Below, piece after piece: positions 22,213 through 34,400 of a DNA stretch of 64,000 bases (positions within the stretch are counted from its first letter, which is position 1; each line of letters opens with the position of its first letter). The DNA is from Callaeas wilsoni. Lineage: Eukaryota; Chordata; Aves; Passeriformes; Callaeidae. Under the pieces are notes generated by a model. That model was not told the DNA's origin. It made no database searches and saw only the letters and a program-made list of their open reading frames with translations. A program made the translations under genes and the position numbers. The stretch is from assembly GCA_013398955.1 (NCBI GenBank), contig VWPU01012735.1:1-64000 (forward strand), read 5' to 3'.

Positions 22213-25200
22213 ACACCTCAGTGCTCCTGCAAAACTTTAATGTTTTTCTTCAGTCAGTGTCAGTTTACTCAATTCCAAAAATTTAAAGATCAGAACTCAA
22301 AAATTTTCATCTCAGACCAGGATAAAAGGTGAAATACCAAATTTCTATCAAGCGAAAACACAAAAGTTTTGATTCAAAAATTTCTCTTTGGCTAATTACT
22401 TTTGTTTTTAAGGGATTTAACAGTTTCATGATTAAGTTTTTGAAATTACCTGATATATTCAGTTTAACAGTGAACAAATATCTAGTTTATGATAAATATA
22501 GATCTATGATAAATATCAATCCAGAATCAAGATTCCATCACATTAGACATGGAACCAATAAGGTAATAACTTCTTCTCATCAGAACTTACAGTCAGTATT
22601 AAACAGTTAGGTGAAATACACACGTAAAAGGAAACTGGGGTGGGAAAAGGAGGTTGTGGAGGGAAAAAGTTAGTAAAATCAAATACAAATTTTAAAAAAG
22701 TTCACAAGCCTTGGCTTGTCCCTTTAGACCCCTCTCCTACACTGAAACCTTTAAAGTGCAAATCTTGTAGTTAATGAGCCTTCACTAAAAGGAAGGTTTT
22801 TGGGGTTTTTTCAAGCAAAAGCGAACATCACCAAACCTCAATACTTTTATACTGTAGCATCAGCTTATTTTCAACTCTATCAGATGTTCAGGCTTGAAGA
22901 CTAAAACTAAGGCTAAGTTTCCCCTTCTAATGCAATACAAACCTGTCATAAACTTACCCTTTGAGAAAAAAATCTTTTTAAGTAAGTCTTGAAATAACAT
23001 GCAAATCACATTTGTCTCAAGAATACTGTAAAAAAACTCCAAACACTCCATGAAAATGAGCCAAACTATGTTCATTATCTCTTTGGTCTGCTAGTAATAG
23101 AGTTTTTCTCCCCTCTGCATTTATCCCCAGCTTTAAGCTGTTCATCCCTTTCATGCAAGCAGCATCTGGTCCCTCAGTGTGCCTTTTGTCTGGCTGCTGA
23201 AGGTACTACTGCATTATTCCTTAAACATCAGCAATGCAAGCTAATGATCAGCTACAGCCAATGCAGAGGCCAGAATAACAGCATGCTCATGGGTTTTGTG
23301 ATGTATTTCTAGATAATATTTTAATATTAATTTATACTACAGATATTAGGGAAAAAAGCTAAGAGAACAAAGTAGATTTTTTTTTCCATCTGCTTGACAG
23401 AAGCTTTTATTTAAAAAAAAGAGGTAGAAATACATGCCTGAAGGAGAGCATATTTCTGAAAACATTGACTCCAAACTGCAACCACTCCACAAGTAGCTTT
23501 GCCATAAGGGACCAAAGGGACATAAGGGACACTGCACTCATACGCATTTTCTTGGGTCATCAATGAATCAAGTGAAACTGTAAGCAGCATCTACCAGACT
23601 CATCAGGCTGACCTTCCAAGGTTTCTTTATACATAAGAACTACGCAAAGTGTACTTCCAAATTTTGAAAGCCAACATAGCTAACGTTCAGTCTCAAAAAT
23701 ATAAGTTTAGTTGCATTGAATAATGTGAGCATTAAAAGAACAAGTATCAACAAACGTTCTCTTTCTTCATCTCTTCTTCCCTCCACCCCGTCCCTTCTTA
23801 CTTCTCCCTCTTTTTTTTTAATAGCAATGTTGCTAAAAAGAAGAATAGAGGAATTAATTTATACTTTTCCTAGATGAAGAAGAGAACAATTATATAAAGA
23901 GAAAGTAAAGATTTTCCTTATCCTGCCTGATAGGGAAATGGATAATCAGTCTGGGTTGATTCTAAAATCTAATGAGAACATAAAACCTAAACATTATAAA
24001 TCATAAAAAACAGTTATTAAAATACATGTCAATGTTAATTATCAAAGGTGTCAAACAATATTTTCATGGAGCACAGTTACTTATATTTCAGTGACGGTGT
24101 TGGACTTCCTGCAGAAACCAAGTTAAAAAGCTCCATAGGTTGCAGAAACAGTGCCACTATGTAAACATATTATATCACTGCTTTCCTACCCAAAATAAAA
24201 GGAAAAAAAGAAGATGAAGACATAAAGACATATATAGTGATTGAATACCCTTGGTTACATACTGTGACTGGACTAAATATCCTTTTCTCCCATCTTATCA
24301 ATTTGGGTTGGAAGAAGGCACATCAAGGTCTGCCTCACAGTCAGCTACAAGACCGTGCTTGGTGCAGTGGAGCCACAATATCATTTAGTCAGACTAGAGA
24401 TAATAAAACTATCCAAGGTGAGAGAAACCTGGGGTGCTGTACACACCAGCCCCAATATACTGGTTCAACTCTGCCTACGCGTGCAGTCTGTGCCAAGAGA
24501 AAGGGAGCACACGCTACATCAGTGTTGTACTGTTTTATAATCACATCAGTATATGGAACAAAATCTTCCTGAACAACCTCTGACAGTACAAAATAACCAT
24601 GTTAAGGAAAGGCAGTTGCAAGTACAGGATAGATAGAACAAAAAAAAAGTTGAAAATTACACTGACAAAGATTAAAATGCTACCATGGATGTGGAGATTT
24701 TCTGAGTAATGCCAGGAAGTCTGGATATGTTCCCATCCAGAGTTGCTCAGCTGCAAATCTTTAAAGCACAACTCCCTGGGGAATAAAACTTGTAAGTAAC
24801 TGGTAGAATAACAGTGAGAAAAAGAACAATATATTCGCAAGTACTGGGAATGGAACTGCCATTAACATTTGCTATCCTTTTATTATATCAGGTTTATACT
24901 TTGTTCCCTAATCTTACCATGAATTTCATGAACAAGTGTGTGTGTGACTTGAGTGAAGAATGGTTGTATTTGATCTGTTGACTGCTGCATAAGACTAAGA
25001 TAAACAATGGACTATTCAATATGTCCTATTCCTCCTTTAATTTTTGCATGTCTGCTCTCTGTGGTGGCTATATAATTTGTACTACAAACCAACAAATTCA
25101 AGAAAGGTTATTAAAAAAAAAATAGAACAACAAAAAACAGAGCTGGGTTGACTTTTAATTCCAACAACAGAACGTCAAGGCTTGCCATGAAGGCACAGGT

Positions 25201-28200
25201 TACCATTGAAGCTGAAACACTCTAGACAGACAGGAAATGCTTACAGCTGAAATCAATGAAGTGTGCTCTCCCAAATCAGGTGGGATGAATAGCCTGGTGG
25301 GAAAGCCCCACCTGCAGTGAGGCTGGAGGAGTCAATCTGACCATATGAACTCTACCTCCATCAGAAAGCCAGTGGTTCTGCTCTCAACCATCTGTGATTT
25401 GGAAGGAAAATGAGAGCCGAGGAGGGGGGAAAGGATGTTTTCCTATTCTGTTGTTTCTACTTGCTCTTTTTTGTCTCTTTTTCTCCTATACATTGCATCT
25501 TTTGTAACTGTGGTGTAAAACCAACAAAAGAAGCTGAAAACAGTTACCCAAATCAATGCTGGCTCTACATCCTTAGCTGGCCTATTAGAACAAAGGGTGC
25601 CCTTGGGGTCCTTTGCTCCTGAATGTCTGAGTCAGCACCTCAGGCAGATGTTCCATTTTCTGACTTGTTTCTCTTTCCTGACCTCTTCTTTGAACATTTC
25701 CTTCTGTGGTCCACCAGGAAACACAATAAGCATAAGTAGCAACAGAAAATCTAGGAAGTCCAAACCAGCTCAATTATCTTTTCTTTTTATGCCCAAAGAA
25801 CTTTTGCTGTTTTTCATATAATCTAAAAGACAGTTGAAGAAGGGAATTTCCCTGTAAAAACTCACAGCAGATGAAAGGGAGAGGGACAATGTTTAACTGC
25901 AAGTTTTACTCAATATTGCAAGCAATTTAACCATTTTACCTTGAGTCTGTAATCAAAAGATAGATTTGTAATGGCTGCTATTACAATGGGAGTTTGCCAG
26001 CAATAACTTGAAACAAAACCCAGACCGTGCTTCACTGTTTATGTTGTAACTGTGAACATGGGTTATGTTAACATCTTATCTTTCGTTGGGCCCCAGACAC
26101 CCTACCTTCAGCACAACACTTAGGTTACTCTTGCTAAATAAGTGTAGAACTTGTCTTTGCTTTCTGTATTTTACTATCACCATATAAGAGCACATCCTGA
26201 ACTGCGTATAGCTTTGCTAAGTTTTAACCATTTGCACATTTGAAGCATTCCCTGCTGTGTATACCTCAGAGACTTTTGCTGGGGAAAACGTCAGCTAAGG
26301 CAGTTCAGCCACTTCCAAGAATTAGATTTCTAGGAATTTTGATTAAAATTGTTGAGACAAGGAGTGAGGCAAGATGTGATACTGAGATGACTGGACAAGA
26401 GCCCAAAGGGCATGGATCCCATGCAATGAAGGGTAAGCAACTACATTATTTATCATAATGCACACTCATAAGGAGATCAAATTGAGGTGGCAAAGAGAAC
26501 TTGCAATTCTTGGACTTCATAATTTATGAATGCTTGACTTGGAATGTTAATATTGTTATTTTAATGTGCTTTTTCGGTATATATTATTTTCTAATGCTGT
26601 TACAGAAAGGAACAAAACACCTCTCTTCATTGTGTAAAAGAGCCATTTAGGAGGTTGTGAATCTTTATATAGAGTTCAACTTTTATCTGAAAATGCCATG
26701 TCCACATACTAGTTCACTGTGTTGAGAAGGCAAGCATGGTTAACAAGCTACTTTGGAGTGTAGGGCCACTTGGAAGCAACCAGAGAAATACATTTCTGAT
26801 ATACTCTCTCCAGAATGGAGGATAATTCTTGGATACCTTTTTATATAAAGTTAATTTTTTTAAAAAAAAAAAAATGAGGCTATAGTTTTTTGCATGTCTA
26901 ACAGAAATCTTATAAAACAATTTGTAAATTATGTCCTTACTAAATAAACTTTTGACAGATCTAGGCAATTTGGCATGTCTTTTGTTTATAAAATAGAACC
27001 TTGAATAGCTTCCCATGTTTTTGGAATTACATGGTGAAACAAAAAGGCAGTTCCTTTTTCCAGAATGTTGCTTCTCTCATTTATTTCATAATCTACTCAC
27101 ACTATAGAGAATAAAAAGGGCACAATATTTTTGTGTCTAAAACCAAATGAGAACACAGTCCCCATAGGACTGAGTTTCTCCAATTTCCACTCATTGCAGG
27201 GGACTTAGCACCTCAAAAGCATCAAACAAAAAAAGAATGTCATGGCATTTTCAGGAACAAAAAGTGAAAGCAACATCTTTATTCCCATTCTCCTAAATGG
27301 TTCATTTTCACTAGGGACGGCGTGTTTTGTTTCTATACCAATATGCTTTGTTATTAAAGACAGAGAGATGTAAGTTATTATTTAATAAATACAATCAAAT
27401 CTCTGAGTAAACAGTATTCAAAATGTGGGTTATCAGTGTAAGGAAGACGGAAAAATCTAGGGCAATATTTTGTGACAGGAGCACTGATGCAAATGCATTT
27501 TCTATTCAGCCTCACGTCAGACCCACTGACTTCTATCGGTGAGCATTTTCACAGCTCTGAGATCTTTTTTAAAAAATCGTTTCCACTCAGTAGATATGTT
27601 TAATACTCTCACTCACAGGAGTGCATTGTTAAGTAGTGGACCAGTAACAGGATAGCTGAACTGTTAGCTCTTTGGCAAAGAGCAGAATTAAAAACAAGAA
27701 GTCCACCACTGATAATTACATGAATAGTTGACTTTTACTGTACTAAATACTTTGAGGAGGCTAAAGAATAATGAATTTAGTTCTGTATATACACATTGGG
27801 ACAGGCATCTGAAATAAATAGTATTTGCAAAAATACAGACCCAGCGTAGCTACACTAAGCTTCTGTGTCTGTCCAGAGAGAAATTCTGAAGGTCTGATGT
27901 ACTTTTTTTCCATTTTCTGTAATTCTGTGCATGTCTTTGTCAGAACACAGAAGCTGCTGTCCTGTTGAGCCAACAGCAGCAGCTGCAAGTGTTCCTCAAT
28001 ACATGGCTTGGTGAGCTGAACAGGAGCCTGGTGTACATTGCACAGGACAGATCCTATTTGTCTTGACTGTGCAAGTATTTATTACTCCTTGTGCTGCTCT
28101 TTTCTCTCTTCTGTCTCCAAGACAAAAGAAATCAGAGAGATGCACCCTTGCCAGTCCTCAAAGAAATGAGTCCACCAACCAGGCCACATAAATGGGTTTG

Positions 28201-29317
28201 CCTCACATGCCAAAAAGAAAGAGCGTAAGGCTGTCAAGAATGTCAAGTTCAGGAACTCCTCCAAACTCCCCATGCATGAGTTAAAGCAGTAATGGCCAAA
28301 TGAGCACAGGGTGATGAACAGCCAGTGAGCCAAACGCAATAAACAGCTGCCAGTAGCATAAGAAATTGTGAAATGAGTAGAAAGAAAACCAAAGAGAAGT
28401 AAAACTTCTGTGGTTTCCAGTGATCGTAGTTCAGAGTGCTACTGCAAGGAGGAAGTGCTTGTTGTTTTCTTATCTTCTTAAGGACCTTAAGCCTCACAAT
28501 TATGCCATCCCCTTCCACAAAATCTGCCTGAACTGGTGCAGTTTGCTGCTAAAATAGCTAAAGTAGAAATATCATAAACTTCATTGTTTTTCCCAAAGCA
28601 CTTTGGTTTTCAGACCACTAGGATCGTTGCTAGACAGCCAGGAACACTGAACCACTTCTGCTTATGGAAGTTACAATACTGCCACAATTAATACAACACA
28701 TTATTTCACAGTATATGTGTATAGAAAATCTAAGTGCCATCATGCCTGTCACTCTCTTGCTACACTGAGGGCTTTTTGTTATTCCGTGGTATTGCAGAGT
28801 GGTATTGTACACGGACCTCTTAGAGCCTTTAGCGTGAAATCTATCTCAAAGGCAGATGGTGGTATTTTCCTGTGTCCATTGCAAGCTGAAAGATAAATTA
28901 TGTAGTTCACTCTCAAGTCTCTGGGTTATCTGATCTGCTCAGTTTATCCCATCTGGTTTCCAGCTTCAGCAAGGAAAGGGTACATCTCTCATATGAGTCC
29001 CATTTAGTATCAGCCAGTGTCATTTGGATGTCTGAGATACCACAGGGAAACTCAAATCTTACACAGGTAACTAAATCAATCCTTAAATGACTTTTAGAGA
29101 TATAACCTTGAAATGTTTGTCATTAATGAGATTCTTTTTTCTTTCATTTTTGCCTTCCTCCTGTATTCCACTCCCCCATTAGTCCCATCTCTTCTTCAAA
29201 TGGTTTTTCCCTCATGTCTAGGTCCGCACCTCCAGCAACTGGGCACCAGTTCAAGTTAATGTGAGCTACTGTGCCAGATCATGCAATAGATGTGTGTGTC
29301 TATATAAATATTAACGC
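22213..29317. other. AT-rich DNA, no gene seen
   Basis: Nothing recognised over 7 kb. The longest frame is 111 codons (24237-24572, plus) and shows no domain. A near-duplicate TATGATAAATAT pair occurs at about 22488-22516. A-runs occur at about 25112 and 26862-26874. No CpG-rich promoter is present. Confidence 0.55.
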
Positions 29318-29534
29318 GCCGCCGGCACGCTGGCTGGGCTGAGCTGGCAGCAGCTTGGTCCAGGCGTGTCCCACACAAAGGAAGGCCGCCCCGGGGCACC
29401 CCGGTGCCTCGCTTGCCAGCCTCCCAGCCCGTGCGGTGGAGGGCACGGAGCCTAGTGTGCCTGGGGCTTTTGGATAGCCCCGGCGCACCCAGAAATAAGT
29501 GAGCAGAGGTGGCCCTAGGCCGGTGTTCCAAGGG

Positions 29535-29540
29535 TTTATT
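29535..29540 (-). terminator. AATAAA polyadenylation signal of the LTR-like segment
   Basis: AATAAA on the minus strand (TTTATT on plus), about 60 bases downstream of the TATA box, as in LTRs with a short R region. A TTGG and a G/C-rich stretch follow, but no clear GU-rich element was singled out. Confidence 0.5.
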
Positions 29541-29598
29541 GTAGAAGCACCCTCAAAAGGTTCGAATGCTGAAGAGAGCAAGGCACAGTAATCAGGGC

Positions 29599-29627
29599 TT
29601 TATAAGGATGCAGGGAAGGGGGCGGGG
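29599..29627 (-). promoter_or_regulatory. GC box and TATA box of the LTR-like segment
   Basis: Read on the minus strand, CCCCGCCC (29620-29627) precedes TATAAA (29599-29604) by about 15 bases. Together they form a conventional RNA polymerase II core promoter that would start transcription towards lower coordinates. Whether it is active cannot be told from sequence. Confidence 0.5.
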
Positions 29628-29700
29628 TGACACCACAGGGACCCATAGGAAGAGGAGAAGGGTGGACAGGTCAGGACACCTTCCCTTAGGGGACACAAGA

Positions 29701-31320
29701 GGTGTCTGTCGACTGTAGACAGAACCACCTCTCAGGAATCCTAGGAATTCAAAGGCAGAAGCCATCTTCACAGAATGGGGGTTTCAGTCCTTGGTACCAG
29801 CCCACCAAACCTCTGTTTCTGGGCTCTGTGGTCCCCTGGTTGGTTCCTTCACCACAACATGTGTCTCTCTTCAGGTACCAGTGAAATGCTGCACTTGGTT
29901 GTGAATGCCTGTGGGAGAGATACATGTTCATGCTGCCTCACAGAGGGCAGTGCAGGCAGACACGAGCCCAGAGTCTCTGCCCACTCTGTGTGGTGGAGTA
30001 TGGCATGAGAGCAGGGTAAAGTATGGGTCATGTTGGGTACAACTCACACGTACTGACCCAAAGCCAGCCAGACCTCCATTGTCTTGATTATGAGCCCTTT
30101 TTGCTTTTGATGGTGCACTGGAAACAACTCAACAACTCAAATTTCTTGCCTAACACCACTAGAATATATTTTTTAGAAAAACCGCTTTTATTTTTGTGGG
30201 GTTTTTTCCTTTCAAAAGTAAAAATCTCTTCATTCTTTAATTATGTAATGATCTGTATATTTTAAGGAATGACTGACTGACTTTCAAAAATACAATGCAT
30301 CAATTTGACTAGCTACCTACACTTATTTTATATTGTTCCACCAGTAAGTCATCCAGCAGACTGACACAAAGTAGTAGTCTTAAACATGCAGCAAAATAAA
30401 TGGGAGCAGTGTCTTCAGTTGGTGAAGGAAAGGAAGTTATTTCAAAAGATGTTTTTGATGCAACATCTTAGAGCTTCCTGTATTAGCATGTTTTTAGATT
30501 TGATTACTGAGGACTGTATTTAAGAGGTGGTTTCAAGGCACTTGGCTACAAAGCTGTTCCAGATGTTGTCAGTTACACAGTGTGTTTATTAAGCCTTTTT
30601 GTATTTTCCATTTCAGTGTGTGCTAAACTGCTGGTTTGTTTTATCCTCTTATTCTGATGTCAAAAAGGTTCAATGGCAACAGAGGCAATGGAAATAAAAA
30701 CAGATTATAGAGACAACGACACATCCAAAAGAGCCTTTAATTTTATTACAGAAATTTCATCCATTCAGTCAACAAGTCATAAAACCTACTGGACCAGATC
30801 TTTATAAGATGTGCTAGGTACAATGCACTTGCAGATATACCAATTTACCACAGCAGATTGTCAATCCTCTGTGTTTGCAAAGGGTGTTCACTCAAGAATG
30901 TCCATCCTCACAGTCCAGGATATATCTAGAGCTCTTGATGAGCTACTTGGATTTCACAGACAGAGAGCATGCAGACTGTGAATGTGCAGTTGTGCAGGAA
31001 GTGTAAATTAGGATTGCCTCTCTGAAGTCACGAAAAACATGATGCAGAAGATTGGATCCAGTGTATCTCATTTATATATGTCACATATACTCTACAGGTG
31101 TGATTCTCCCTACAAAATCATGACTGAATACTCAGTGACTGTATTTTGAATTAATAAAGGCTGAACAAATAAAGATATGTTAATTCTAATAGTAGTTAGA
31201 TGCAAAGAAAGGGAAACATGAGATATCCCTCCTGTAAAAACAAAAATCTCTGAATTTCCACGACTTGCGGAATTGCTAATCTTTTTAGCAGCTGACAGTA
31301 CCAGCCAATACTTTTTCTCT
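29701..31320. other. no gene seen; left part may be LTR U3
   Basis: About 29701-30045 is less AT-rich than its surroundings and may continue the LTR-like segment. Beyond 30080 the DNA returns to ordinary AT-rich sequence. The frames of 60-80 codons at 29702-30087 overlap each other in several phases and look non-coding. Confidence 0.45.
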
Positions 31321-31410
31321 TAAAACAAAACCAAGAACAAACAAACAAACAAAGAAAAAAGAAAAAAAAAAAAAAAACCAACCAAACAAACAAAAAACAC
31401 AAACCCAACC
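31321..31410. repeat. A-rich CAAA/CAAAC simple repeat
   Basis: Runs of ACAAACAAACAAAC, a block of about 17 A, and ACCAACCAAACAAAC units. A 21-base string within 31383-31404 (AAACAAACAAA followed by AAACACAAAC) also occurs exactly in the block near 42.07 kb. Confidence 0.92.
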
Positions 31411-34400
31411 AAGGCTGAAACTTACAATTTAAACATTTCATAAATGTTCATGGCACAGACTGCTAAAAGCCAGGAAGAGTTAATACAGCATCCTCAAACA
31501 CAGGGAAGGAGTGTGACTATGACCTTTTTTTTATGACCCTTCTGTGACTAAGTCTGCTGATCCTCATGTGCAAATTTTAGGCAACAAATACACCACATTA
31601 CATCATTTTAACATCTTGCATCATTTTTTTCTGTGATGGATTAGGATTCAAACAGTACAATCCACTAATGGAATTTTCATGTGTGAGAGAGTTGACTTTC
31701 TGGATTTCATCCTTTCTGAAGAGATGGGATAAAGTTTACTCCGGTTTTAGTTTCAGAATAATTCAGTTTGAACTCTTTGGACCCAAAGTTTTGGTTCAAA
31801 CCAATATTAAGTTTTCATATACTCTGCCAAGCTTTAATCATAGCTTACCAATGGAAACCAATCACACAATTTTTTAGACACTTGATTCCCTTTGAAAGTT
31901 TGTTACCTTGCACTTCTAAATAACCATTTTTCTACTTACACCCAAAGATAGAAAATTAGGTCAACAGTCTATGCAAAGTCTGGTGATGGAACACTGTTCT
32001 TGAACTTGTTCTTTGTTCTAAAAAAATTGAACATTTCCAGAACCTAAAAATAGCATAGTCAATTGAATGCACATTGATTGTTACACAGTTTTACCTGTTC
32101 TGTCCAAGAAGTTTTGTAGTGTATATCCAGTTGACGCATGAAGAAACAGACCTCATATTCATTTTTTCCCATTCATCCAAAGGAAATTATCCATTTTAGA
32201 TTTTTGTCATGAATAATAGAAGCTCATAAGTGGATTGAGAGAGAAGACAGCAAAGAGAAATTACTGACCACAAATATGGTCTTGCCTAAAGGGGTTAATG
32301 AGCCATAAAACAGAGAAATAAATGCAAATGTGGAGAAAACTACAAAAATGTGATTGCACAATAGCCACAAGTACATGCACCACGTAAAGGAGCCTAGAGC
32401 AAAATAACATAGAATTGGAATAAAGTGCAGGAGTAAGACATAATTTCAGAGAAAAAGCAATTCTTTTTTGGAGGTCACTTTGAGGTTTCTCTGTGTGGTT
32501 TCATTCTCCTACTTATTCTGCACTACTCTGGGACATTAACCTGTTAAGTCAGTTTGGCTCTGGGAATTACCAGTGTCTAATACTTGGTTTCAAAATATTC
32601 TCCACCTGACAGTCACATCTGCAGTAGGGGAACTTGTTTAGCATTTTCAATTTTGATCTGTTGAACTATCAGACTATGTTCTTGCATACTTGTATCACTT
32701 CGTGGAATCTGGATTTGTGATGATTACGCAACTCTCGTGCTAGAACTCCCAGCAGCTATGAGTTTCCTTCAACAAAGAATCCTTGCAGCATTGCCAATTC
32801 AAAGCCTTCACTAAAGTGTACCTAAATATTTTTCAAAGCGCACATAAATTCTCTCTGAAGAGCAGAACTCATTTCATCCCTGCTGCCTTTCATGCTTCCC
32901 ACCCATGTTTCAGTGACACTGGAATCTTAGAAAAATAGATCCGAATGAGAACTGAAGGACTCATCCAGTATACACCAGTGATCTCCTCTCTTCCTTGTAC
33001 AACTCGAGACTACAGCAAAATCACCCCCTTGGTTACACACGTGAGAAGAACCTGTTCTGTAAAGATCACAAGCCCTGCAATGGGTAGCCTTTGGGAAAAG
33101 AGCAGGCACACGACCTGCTGATATTTAGGATTTGAGACAGTCTCAGCAAAGAGTCAGATAGTCCCATTTGGCTCCAGACAGAAGATACTGGCAAAGGGCA
33201 CAAATGCCATGGTGAAAAAGTAAGTTTGTTCATGAAGATGAAGCCCCTATAGAAGCAAGATGGCTTCTCTGCCCAGAAACTGAGAGAACTTATATAACTG
33301 AAGGGAAAGGTAGCCTTAACATCAGCAAATGTGTGTTTCTTCAAAGTATCCCATAGAGAAAATTACTTACAGGAATCTGAAAAAGGCGCTTCATGACATT
33401 TTCCTATTTCACCATTTCCCTCCCTTGGGTTTCTCACCAAGAGGTGTTTTGGCTTGTTATTCTGCAGCCAAGGGTTTTGACTGCTGTTTAAACTCCTTAC
33501 TGCTCTTAGTCATAAAAATAGTCTTTAAAAGCCCTCTTCAAAAACATACTTCTTCCTCTCAAAACAGAATCCCTGTAAAGTCTTGTAACAGTCTCATTAT
33601 TATTTCCCAGGTCTTCACAGTGAAACTCTTTAATCATATTAGGCATTCATGAAATAAAGTATTTTAAAGCCTACTTTTAAACATTCTAAACCATGATGTT
33701 GCTAAACTTTTCCTTCATCGCTCTCCCATCAGTCTTGTTGCACTGTTACACAGTTTCTTCTGTATTTGGCCTGCATTTGGACTAAAATCAAATGCTCAGT
33801 TATCTCCACATCTGTGGCATCTAATACAGACAATAAAAATTGAGCCGCAAAACCTTACTCCAACTAAAAAATTGTAAAAGATAGATGTTATATTCTGTAA
33901 TTATTTTTCTTTTTTAGAAATATTGCACTTTGAATTTGGTCTTTTGCCTTCTCCTAAATAATTCTTCTGTAAACACAGAATCAAAGTATCAAAGTTAACA
34001 ACAGCACACCTTCCTTTGTGACCTAAGTTTTCCATACCATTGGTAACCTTTCTACCAATTCGCACATTTCAAAACCTGTGAGAAAGGCAAGCATCAAGGA
34101 CCATATTCTCTCTCTATTTCTCTTAATAAATCAGGATTTTTGAAAAGGGAATCCCTTCATTTGCTTAAGGAATATTGAGCTGCATTTATTGCCAGTATGA
34201 ATCGGAAAATAATCTCTATTGTTAACTAATATAGTGAGATAAATGGAACTTTATTACATAATTCAAGCTAGGTTTAACAACTTGGCTATAAATAGTGAGC
34301 ATTACAGTGTTGCTGGCATTCTTACACTCCATGACTTCACTAGAAATGATTAGAAGGTCATACTAAGTTAAAACACAACTCTGGTGTCTCCTTTATTTTT

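Larger units (their letters stand above)
29318..29700 (-). mobile_element. probable LTR (ERV-type), boundaries uncertain
   Basis: The base composition changes abruptly to GC-rich near 29318. On the minus strand the order is that of a retroviral-type LTR: a GC box (29620-29627), a TATA box (29599-29604), then an AATAAA signal (29535-29540) about 60 bases downstream, then a GC-rich U5-like stretch of over 200 bases. A short R region of this size is typical of alpha/beta-retrovirus-like avian elements. No matching target-site duplication could be found, so the ends are approximate. U3 may extend right towards 30045. No primer-binding site, gag, pol or env remnant adjoins it, which fits a solo LTR. 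A unique GC-rich promoter-like sequence is the alternative. Confidence 0.6.

Noticed and set aside
24237..24572. CR1-like GGGTTGGAAGAAGG string near 24305 with a 111-codon frame
   Set aside because: The similarity to a CR1 3' end stops after a few bases and none of the following CR1 landmarks appear.
29256..29581. Arg/Pro/Gly-rich minus-strand frames
   Set aside because: They arise from the GC-rich LTR-like segment, and two frames overlap in different phases.
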